DNA of 11,493 bases from Bifidobacterium breve (GTDB taxonomy: Bacteria; Actinomycetota; Actinomycetes; Mycobacteriales; Mycobacteriaceae), in NCBI GenBank assembly GCA_945882475.1, contig CAMCWJ010000057.1, forward strand, positions 1 to 11,493. The letters run 5' to 3'. The notes under the pieces were generated by a model that saw nothing but the letters and a program-made list of their open reading frames with translations, ran no database searches and was not told where the DNA came from. Positions 1 to 5,516 of this stretch are shown here, in pieces. The stretch's first letter is position 1; each line of letters starts with the position of its first letter. Both the position numbers and the translations under genes were made by a program.

Positions 1-248
1 AGCCACAGGAAGTGCAGTGTGGCCCGGGTCGACCAACCGGGGCCCATCCGGTCCAGGTAGTTCCAGGTCAAGACGAAACCGCTGAGGATGAAGAACAGAT
101 CAACACCTTGAGCACCGGCGTCCAACAGCGGCGCCAGGTCATCCTCCAGCCGTGGGGAGGCCTGCCAGATCAACGGCCGGAAATGGAACAGCACCACCCA
201 GAGTGCTGCAACGATCCGCAGACCGGTCAGCGCTTTGATCGTGGGCAC
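1..248 (-). CDS. Acyltransferase-3 family membrane protein, N-terminal part (runs off window edge)
   Basis: Only the first 82 codons are present; the gene continues past the left edge. The reading begins VPTIKALTGLRIVAALWVVL, followed by FHF and then GVDLFFILSGFVL near residues 50-62. That layout (LTGLR near the start, a first membrane helix ending in an H-x-F motif, then FFxLSGFVL) is the signature of the acyltransferase-3 (OafA/YrhL-like) family. These integral membrane enzymes O-acylate cell-envelope sugars, glycolipids or peptidoglycan. The GTG at 248 is chosen because no in-frame start lies between it and the end of nagE and because it puts the LTGLR motif close to the N terminus. The ribosome binding site is weak. 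The gene follows nagE on the same strand after 71 nt, with a hairpin between, so co-transcription is uncertain. The acceptor and acyl group cannot be told from this fragment. Confidence 0.85.
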   Translation of the reverse strand, partial: MPTIKALTGLRIVAALWVVLFHFRPLIWQASPRLEDDLAPLLDAGAQGVDLFFILSGFVLTWNYLDRMGPGWSTRATLHFLW

Positions 249-277
249 GACAACGATTCTGACGTGCGGATTCAGCT

Positions 278-297
278 GCCGGTCGCTGCGACACGGC
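278..297 (-). terminator. Hairpin after nagE, possible weak terminator or attenuator
   Basis: Read on the minus strand, GCCG and GTCG arms pair with CGAC and CGGC around a three-base loop (cag). This gives eight perfect pairs with one bulged base at 293. It begins 22 nt past the nagE stop and ends 30 nt before the acyltransferase start. There is no T-tract, as is common for mycobacterial hairpins, so it may reduce read-through rather than stop transcription. The pairing is seen directly; the function is inferred. Confidence 0.4.
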
Positions 298-319
298 CGT
301 CGGCACCGCCCGCGGAAAT

Positions 320-1891
320 CTAGAGCACGTCGAGAATGTCGTTCTTCAACGCCTCGGCCTGGGTGCCGAACACCGCCTGCACACTGTTGCCGACCTCGAT
401 GACTCCGGCCGCACCAAGAGATTTCAGCCGGGCCTGATCGACCTTCGTCGGATCGGCAACGTCCATTCGCAACCGGGTGATGCAGGCGTCGACGTTGACC
501 AGGTTCTCCCGGCCGCCGAACGCGGCGATCAACTGCTCGGCTTTGCTGTCCACCCGCACCGCAGCGCCTGTGACGGCGGTCGTCCCCACCGGTACCGCGG
601 TCGCCGCATTGGGGCCCTCGCTGAGATTGGCCCTCTCCTCGTCCTCGAAATCCGACTCGACCTCGCGACCGGGGGTCCGCATGTTCCATTTCGTGATGGC
701 GTACCGGAACAGCAGGAAGTAGATGACGAAGAACGCCAGTCCCATGCCGATCAGCAGCGGGACGTTCTTGGCCGCCGGCGCGGTGCCGTACAACAGGAGG
801 TCCATCAGTCCAGCCGAGAACGAGAACCCGAGATGGATGTCGAGCTGGTAGGCGATCGCGAGCGATAAGCCAGTCAGGATCGCGTGCACGACGTACAGCG
901 GGAAGGCCACGAACATGAAGGCGAATTCCAGTGGTTCGGTGACTCCGGTGAGGAACGCCGTCAGGCCGGCTGCGGACAGGATGCCGAAGGCGACCTTCTT
1001 CTGTTTGGCGTTGGCCACCAGGATCATGGCCAGCGCCGCACCCGGCAGACCGAACATCAGGATCGGGTAGAAGCCCGCGGTCAGGTGCCCGCCAGTCGGG
1101 TCGCCGGCGGTGAACCGGGTCAGCTCTCCGGTGACGACCGTACCGTCGGGCTTGGTGAAGCTGCCATAGATGAACCAGATGAAGGAGTTCAGAATATGGT
1201 GCAGGCCAATGGGAATCAGCATTCGGTTGGCGAATCCGTACACGAACGCACCCAATGCGCCTGAGGCGCCGATGAACTTCCCGAGTCCGGTCAAACCGGC
1301 GTCGAACAGCGGGTAGCAGTAACTCATCGCGAAGGCGATCACCAGGCTGACCAACGAGACGATGATCGGCACAAAACGCCGGCCGCCGAAAAAGCCAAGA
1401 TACGGCGGCAACTGAATGGTGTGGTAGCGGTCGAACAGCACAGCGGTGATCAATCCGATGATGATGCCGCCGAGAACGCTGTAGTTGATCATCGCCTGTT
1501 TGCCGGCTTGGTCGAGCACTCCGTCCAGCACGAACGGCGACATGGTCTTAAAGACCGCCTGCATCACCAGATAGCCGACGACGGCAGCCAGTGCGGTGGA
1601 CCCGTCGGCCTTGCGAGCGAAACCGATCGCCACACCGACCGCGAACAACAGGGCGAGGTTATCGAAGAGGGCGCCACCGGCCGCGCTCATGGCCTGGAAG
1701 AACGGGCCGATCACCGGGGCCTTGATCCGGCCCAGCAGGTCGTCCTGGCCCAGGCGCAGCAGGATGCCCGCCGCAGGCAGCACGGCGATCGGCAGCATGA
1801 GACTCTTGCCCAGCCGCTGCAATTGCGCAAAGCCGGGAATGTTGAATCCTGACTTCGGTTGTGCGCCTGAGGCTTTGGTTAGTTCAGTCAT
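320..1891 (-). CDS. nagE: PTS N-acetylglucosamine permease EIICB (NagE type)
   Basis: Membrane permease that brings in GlcNAc and phosphorylates it to GlcNAc-6-P. The protein has 523 residues. The EIIC domain spans about 20-405, with many hydrophobic helices, GFFGGRRFVPI at 166-176, a His pair at 231-232 and GVTEPLEF at 316-323. After TPGRE (407) comes an acidic then Ala/Thr-rich linker. The EIIB domain (about 447-523) carries the phosphorylated cysteine C470 in DACITRLR. FFGGRRFVPI and TPGRE resemble E. coli NagE (FFGGKRFVPI, TPGRE) more than PtsG, so GlcNAc is the favoured substrate, though mycobacterial homologues are sometimes called ptsG. E. coli NagE carries EIIA fused at its C terminus; here it is missing and encoded divergently at 2029. 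An ATG at 1891 follows an AAGGAAGG ribosome binding site. EI and HPr must be encoded elsewhere. Confidence 0.93.
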   Translation of the reverse strand: MTELTKASGAQPKSGFNIPGFAQLQRLGKSLMLPIAVLPAAGILLRLGQDDLLGRIKAPVIGPFFQAMSAAGGALFDNLALLFAVGVAIGFARKADGSTALAAVVGYLVMQAVFKTMSPFVLDGVLDQAGKQAMINYSVLGGIIIGLITAVLFDRYHTIQLPPYLGFFGGRRFVPIIVSLVSLVIAFAMSYCYPLFDAGLTGLGKFIGASGALGAFVYGFANRMLIPIGLHHILNSFIWFIYGSFTKPDGTVVTGELTRFTAGDPTGGHLTAGFYPILMFGLPGAALAMILVANAKQKKVAFGILSAAGLTAFLTGVTEPLEFAFMFVAFPLYVVHAILTGLSLAIAYQLDIHLGFSFSAGLMDLLLYGTAPAAKNVPLLIGMGLAFFVIYFLLFRYAITKWNMRTPGREVESDFEDEERANLSEGPNAATAVPVGTTAVTGAAVRVDSKAEQLIAAFGGRENLVNVDACITRLRMDVADPTKVDQARLKSLGAAGVIEVGNSVQAVFGTQAEALKNDILDVL

Positions 1892-1926
1892 ATCCGCCGG
1901 GCCTTCCTTTATCGCAGCTCAGCGGA

Positions 1927-1932
1927 AGTTTA
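1927..1932 (-). promoter_or_regulatory. Candidate -10 element of nagE
   Basis: TAAACT on the minus strand fits the mycobacterial TANNNT -10 pattern. It overlaps the GGTCTAAAC element and would give a leader of about 28-30 nt. No convincing -35 is seen at the right spacing, which is common in mycobacteria. Confidence 0.35.
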
Positions 1933-1988
1933 GACCCCATCAGCTGACGTGAGAGCCAGTTTTGGCCTCCCAGGCCCAAGCTGGTCTC

Positions 1989-1994
1989 TATCCT
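1989..1994 (+). promoter_or_regulatory. Candidate -10 element of the EIIA-nagB-nagA operon
   Basis: TATCCT fits TANNNT, lies just after GGTCTC, and would give a leader of about 28 nt before the ATG at 2029. It mirrors the candidate on the other strand. No clear -35 is present; the nearby TTGGCC lies 21 nt upstream, which is too far. Confidence 0.35.
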
Positions 1995-2028
1995 TCATGA
2001 CACACGCCCTCTGCACGAAGGAGACTCA

Positions 2029-2499
2029 ATGGGTTCGACACCTGTGCTGGCCCCGGTCGACGGCCGCGCGATCGCACTAGCCGACGTACCCGATCCGGTC
2101 TTCGCCCAGGGCATGGTGGGGCACGGGGCCGCCATCGACCCGCCCCATCAGGTCCTCGACGCGGTGGCCCCGGTGAGTGGCACGCTGCTGCGGCTCATGC
2201 CGCACGCCTACGTCATCATGACCGCCGACGGAGTCGGCATTCTCGTGCACCTGGGTCTGGACACCGTCTCGCTCAATGGTGCGGGTTTCACCGCGCTCGT
2301 CAGCCAGGGCGACCAGGTGAGCGCGGGCCAGCCGGTGATCACCTACGACGTTCCGGCAATCGTCGCCGCGGGCTTGAGCCCGGTGGTTCCAGTGGTGGTC
2401 ATGGACGAACGCGAGGCATCGAACATCACCGTCGGTGATGCCGTCAGCTCCGGGGCTGAGATCAGCCCGGGCGCATTGCTTTTCACCGCCGGCAAGTAG
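2029..2499 (+). CDS. crr: PTS EIIA component, glucose/GlcNAc family (stand-alone)
   Basis: Cytoplasmic phosphocarrier that passes phosphate from HPr to the EIIB domain of the neighbouring permease. It has 156 residues, the usual length of a single EIIA-Glc type domain. LAPVDGRAIAL near the N terminus matches the family opening. The active-site pair is visible: H59 in MPHAYVIMT and H74 in ILVHLGLDTV, H74 being the expected phosphorylation site. The VPDxxFAxxxVGxGxAIDP stretch (20-38) resembles the EIIA part of E. coli NagE. A strong AAGGAG (2018-2023) lies five bases before the ATG. It is the first gene of a plus-strand operon and its stop is 8 nt before nagB. The symbol crr is by family; a regulatory role like that of E. 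coli EIIA-Glc is not implied. Confidence 0.92.
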   Translation: MGSTPVLAPVDGRAIALADVPDPVFAQGMVGHGAAIDPPHQVLDAVAPVSGTLLRLMPHAYVIMTADGVGILVHLGLDTVSLNGAGFTALVSQGDQVSAGQPVITYDVPAIVAAGLSPVVPVVVMDEREASNITVGDAVSSGAEISPGALLFTAGK

Positions 2500-2507
2500 C
2501 GACGGCG

Positions 2508-3293
2508 ATGGAGGTCATCATCGGGCGCGACTCCGCGGAGATCGCCCACGTCGCTGCGGACGCCATCGAGTCGCTGCTCAACCGCAAACCCGACGCGGTG
2601 CTGGGCCTGGCCACCGGGTCCTCCCCGCTGGCCATCTACGACGAACTCGCGGCTCGTTGCCAGACCGGCCGGGTGTCGTTCGCCAAGGCCCGCGGATTCA
2701 CTCTCGACGAGTATGTCGGCCTGCCCGCCGACCACCCGGAGAACTACCGCAACGTCATCAACACGGTGTTCGCCTCGCGGGTCGACTTCGCGCCGGGGGC
2801 GGTGTCCGGACCAGACGGCCTGGCCAGCGACATACCGGCCGCGTGCGCGGCCTACGAGGAGGCGATCCGGGCGGCCGGTGGGATCGATCTGCAGATCCTG
2901 GGGATCGGCACCGACGGACACATCGGGTTCAACGAGCCGGGGTCATCGCTGGCCTCGCGGACCCGGATCAAGACCCTCACCCGACAGACCCGGGTGGACA
3001 ACGCCCGGTTCTTCGGCGACGACGTCAACGCCGTACCCGCGCACTGCCTGACCCAGGGCCTGGGAACCATCATGGCCGCCCGGCATGTAGTGCTGGTGGC
3101 CACCGGCCGCAGCAAGGCCGAGGCGGTGCATCAACTGGTTGAGGGCGCGGTGTCGGCGATGTGGCCGGCGAGCATCCTCCAGCACCACCCCCATACGACG
3201 GTGCTGCTCGACGACGCCGCGGCACACCGCCTGCAACTCGCCGATTACTACCGGGAGACCTATCGGTCCAAGCCCGGTTGGCAGGGCGTCTGA
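2508..3293 (+). CDS. nagB: Glucosamine-6-phosphate deaminase
   Basis: Converts glucosamine-6-phosphate to fructose-6-phosphate and ammonia in the cytoplasm, the last step that feeds GlcNAc into glycolysis. The protein has 261 residues, close to the usual length of about 265. Visible motifs are LGLATGSSPLAIY (32-44, phosphate binding), FTLDEYVGL (64-72) with proposed catalytic D67, HPENYRNV (76-83), and GIGTDGHIGFNEPGSS (132-147) with D136, H138 and E143. These correspond to E. coli D72, D141, H143 and E148. The ATG at 2508 is 8 nt after the EIIA stop. It has little ribosome-binding sequence of its own, so translation probably depends on coupling to the upstream gene. The nagA start follows the stop by one base. 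Confidence 0.95.
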   Translation: MEVIIGRDSAEIAHVAADAIESLLNRKPDAVLGLATGSSPLAIYDELAARCQTGRVSFAKARGFTLDEYVGLPADHPENYRNVINTVFASRVDFAPGAVSGPDGLASDIPAACAAYEEAIRAAGGIDLQILGIGTDGHIGFNEPGSSLASRTRIKTLTRQTRVDNARFFGDDVNAVPAHCLTQGLGTIMAARHVVLVATGRSKAEAVHQLVEGAVSAMWPASILQHHPHTTVLLDDAAAHRLQLADYYRETYRSKPGWQGV

Positions 3294-3294
3294 G

Positions 3295-4455
3295 GTGCTG
3301 CTGACCGCCGGCACGGTGCTGACCGGCCGAGAGTTGTTGCGGCCCGGCTGGATTGAGATCTCCGGCACGACGATCAGCGCGGTCGGTTCGGGCTCTCCGG
3401 GCCGGGTGGCCGACCATGACCTCGGCGCGGTCACGGTGGTCCCGGGATTCGTCGACACCCACGTGCACGGCGGCGGTGGCGCGAGTTTCTCAGCCGGAGG
3501 CGCCGAGACCGCCACCGCCGCGGCGTTGCATCGCCGGCACGGCACCACCACGCTGGTGGCCTCACTTGTCACGGAGAGCCCGGGCGACCTGCTCCGACAG
3601 GTGAGCGCGCTGGCCGGCGATGTCCGGTCGGGGCTGATCGCCGGCATTCATCTGGAGGGGCCCTGGCTGGCCGAGAAGCGTTGCGGAGCACATGATCCCG
3701 CGCTGCTTCGCGATCCCGATCCCGAGGAGTTGGATCACGTGCTGCGCGCCGGCGACGGCACCATCCGGATGGTGACAATGGCGCCGGAACGGAACGGTGC
3801 GCTGGAGGCGATCCGCCGGATCGTGGATGCCGGGGCTGTCGTGGCGGTGGGACACACCGAAGCCACCTACCGGCAGACCCGAACAGCCATCGACGCCGGC
3901 GCGACGGTGGCGACCCACCTGTTCAACGCGATGCGGCCGATCCATCACCGTGAACCGGGACCGGTGATCGCACTGCTGGAAGATCCCCGGGTGAGCGTCG
4001 AGGTGATCGCCGACGGTGTGCACATCGACCCCGCGCTGTACCGGCACATCACCGTGAGCGCCGGTACGGACCGGGTTTCGCTGGTGACCGATGCGATGGC
4101 GGCGGCCGGCATGCCCGACGGCCCCTACCGGATCGGGCCACTGGCCGTCGACGTCACCGACGGCGTCGCCCACCTGGCCGGCACCGACACCATTGCGGGT
4201 AGTACGGCGACCATGGACCGGTTGTTCCGCTTCGCCGTCGATCACAGCGCTGCCAACGGGGCACCCGGGGCGGACGAGGCGTTGCTGCTCGCGGTGCAGC
4301 AGTCCTCAGTCAACCCGGCCCGTGCGCTGGGACTTCCGAGTCCGGTACTGGCCAGTGGCGCCAGCGCCGATCTGGTGGTTCTCGACGCCGAACTCACGGT
4401 TGCCGCGGTGCTGTACCGCGGCGGGTGGGTCACCGAACCGGTCTCGGCCGCCTAA
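3295..4455 (+). CDS. nagA: N-acetylglucosamine-6-phosphate deacetylase
   Basis: Removes the acetyl group from GlcNAc-6-P, giving GlcN-6-P for NagB plus acetate. The protein has 386 residues, the family norm. It is an amidohydrolase-fold enzyme with H56 and H58 in DTHVHGGG, metal ligand E121 in HLEGPW, H187 in VGHTEAT, H208 in HLFNAMRP and catalytic D266 in VTDAM. The lid region GPWLAEKRCGAHDP contains C130, apparently the cysteine known from mycobacterial NagA structures. The GTG at 3295 is chosen because it lies one base after the nagB stop (TGAGGTG) and starts the typical N-terminal beta strand (LLTAGTVLTG). An in-frame ATG at 3139, inside nagB, would add 52 residues of unrelated Arg/Thr-rich sequence and is unlikely. 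It is the last gene of the EIIA-nagB-nagA operon. Confidence 0.95.
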   Translation: MLLTAGTVLTGRELLRPGWIEISGTTISAVGSGSPGRVADHDLGAVTVVPGFVDTHVHGGGGASFSAGGAETATAAALHRRHGTTTLVASLVTESPGDLLRQVSALAGDVRSGLIAGIHLEGPWLAEKRCGAHDPALLRDPDPEELDHVLRAGDGTIRMVTMAPERNGALEAIRRIVDAGAVVAVGHTEATYRQTRTAIDAGATVATHLFNAMRPIHHREPGPVIALLEDPRVSVEVIADGVHIDPALYRHITVSAGTDRVSLVTDAMAAAGMPDGPYRIGPLAVDVTDGVAHLAGTDTIAGSTATMDRLFRFAVDHSAANGAPGADEALLLAVQQSSVNPARALGLPSPVLASGASADLVVLDAELTVAAVLYRGGWVTEPVSAA

Positions 4456-4520
4456 CGATTGGGTTGTAGCTCGGCATCACTCCTGGCACGGTGGGACTTG
4501 GGTGTGGTCTCGTGGTTGCA

Positions 4521-5150
4521 ATGAACTCCTCGACTGCGCGCAAAACAGGTTTGGCCGCCGCGGCGGCGTCGGCGTTGATCGCCATCGGTGTGCCACTGGC
4601 GATGGCCGCACCCACCGCGGTGCCGCCCTTCGACGGTCAGGGCTACGTCAATTCCACCGCCCGGTGCAGCAAGCCCGAGACCGCGGTGGTGTTCGGCACC
4701 ACCGAAACGTCGCGGGTGGCGATCTGCGAGACCGCGGCCGGTGACTTCGAGTACCGCGGTGTCCGGGTTCGCGATGGGGCCCGCCTGATCGTGGCGGCAA
4801 CCCAGTCCGGGGATACCTTCTCGGCCGAGAGCGAGGGCGTGACCTACACCGTCACCACCGAGGCGCTCAGCGTCTCGGTCGGGGGCGACACCTTCCGCAC
4901 CGAGTCGTGGACCGACTTCCACAGCCCGCAGGCGCCGGCGTCCTCGTCATCGGCGACGACGTCGGGGTCCGCCAAATCGAGCACGTCGTCCAGTGCGACT
5001 ACGTCGGGGACTGCGACTTCGTCGGGCACCTCTTCGGCGTCGCCGAGTGCCTCCTCCTCGGCGCCGAAGACGTCTGCGGCTGCGCCGAGTTCGGCGGTGC
5101 CACTGCCGCCGCCGATGCCGGCCGAAGCCGGCAGCGCGACCGGCAACTGA
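4521..5150 (+). CDS. Secreted protein with Ser/Thr/Ala-rich tail, function unknown
   Basis: Not recognised as a named protein. The 209-residue product starts with a Sec signal peptide: RK, an Ala/Leu/Ile core and AMA-AP near residues 27-31. A compact region follows (about 34-133) with two cysteines, C49 and C69, spaced for a possible disulfide, and short beta-rich segments such as SRVAICETAAGDFEYRG. Residues about 138-205 are low-complexity Ser/Thr/Ala/Pro, ending in a PLPPPMP stretch; such tails in mycobacteria are often cell-wall spacers or glycosylated. The ATG at 4521 is preferred to the in-frame GTG at 4491 because it starts directly before the signal peptide. The gene lies 65 nt after nagA on the same strand. 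A link to GlcNAc metabolism is not shown. Confidence 0.75.
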   Translation: MNSSTARKTGLAAAAASALIAIGVPLAMAAPTAVPPFDGQGYVNSTARCSKPETAVVFGTTETSRVAICETAAGDFEYRGVRVRDGARLIVAATQSGDTFSAESEGVTYTVTTEALSVSVGGDTFRTESWTDFHSPQAPASSSSATTSGSAKSSTSSSATTSGTATSSGTSSASPSASSSAPKTSAAAPSSAVPLPPPMPAEAGSATGN

Positions 5151-5170
5151 GCCGTTCGCCATTCCGGTAG

Positions 5171-5491
5171 ATGTCCGGCCACGCAGTGCACACCATCAGC
5201 CTGCTCGACGGCGCTACCGCCGCCGCCCTGGCTCAGATTCTGCCGGTACTGCTGCTGACCCTGACGGTCGAGGTGCGCCGCAATCAATTGCACCGGGTGT
5301 TGCCCCGGAGGCCGCTGGGCGCCTTCTTCGTCGTGTTCGGTCTGATCGAGATCATCCTGGTGCTGTCGATCGATGGCACCCTCTATCCATTCCAGTGGTT
5401 CGACGCCTGCTCGGCGCTGATCATCTTCGGGGTGCTGGCGATCATCTTCCGGTTATCGCTATCCGACCCCCCGAAGGTTCCGGGCAGTTAG
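5171..5491 (+). CDS. Small three-helix membrane protein, unknown function
   Basis: I do not recognise this family. The 106-residue product has three hydrophobic segments at about 15-34 (ALAQILPVLLLTLTV), 50-67 (GAFFVVFGLIEIILVLSI) and 77-95 (FDACSALIIFGVLAIIF). Between the first two is a positively charged loop (EVRRNQLHRVLPRRP), which by the positive-inside rule would face the cytoplasm. The start ATG is 20 nt after the stop of the secreted protein gene. The ribosome binding site is poor, so the two may be co-transcribed. It ends 24 nt from the convergent DUF1254 gene, with a hairpin in the junction. No catalytic motif is visible. Confidence 0.7.
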   Translation: MSGHAVHTISLLDGATAAALAQILPVLLLTLTVEVRRNQLHRVLPRRPLGAFFVVFGLIEIILVLSIDGTLYPFQWFDACSALIIFGVLAIIFRLSLSDPPKVPGS

Positions 5492-5495
5492 CGCC

Positions 5496-5516
5496 GGCGG
5501 GGTCGCTGACTCCGCT
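5496..5516 (+). terminator. Hairpin terminator candidate between convergent genes
   Basis: On the plus-strand transcript, positions 5496-5504 pair with 5508-5516 around a GCU loop. This makes nine pairs, seven Watson-Crick and two G-U. It starts five bases past the stop of the small membrane protein gene. On the minus strand the two wobble pairs become C-A mismatches, so the structure favours the plus-strand transcript. It reaches into the stop codon of the convergent gene. There is no T-tract. Confidence 0.45.

Larger units (their letters stand above)
1892..2028. promoter_or_regulatory. Divergent nagE / EIIA-nagBA control region
   Basis: This 137-bp gap separates divergently read GlcNAc genes. 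A 12-bp palindrome, GCCA-GTTT-TGGC (1955-1966), is centred at 1960.5, while the midpoint of the two start codons is 1960. A second inverted repeat, GGCCT-CCC-AGGCC (1964-1976), overlaps it. GGTCT occurs once towards each gene: on the minus strand beginning at 1936 (45 nt from the nagE ATG) and on the plus strand at 1983 (46 nt from the EIIA ATG). The GGTCT/AGACC half-sites recall the DasR/NagR-type GntR operator, but neither is a full 16-bp site. A repressor answering to an amino-sugar phosphate is inferred, not shown. Confidence 0.55.

Noticed and set aside
1928..1994. Complete DasR-type dre operators
   Set aside because: Only half-sites (AGACC and TGGTCT) match well; the other halves deviate at several positions, so a full operator is not claimed.
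3139..3294. Earlier ATG start for nagA inside nagB
   Set aside because: It would add 52 residues of out-of-frame nagB sequence; the GTG one base after the nagB stop fits the family N terminus.
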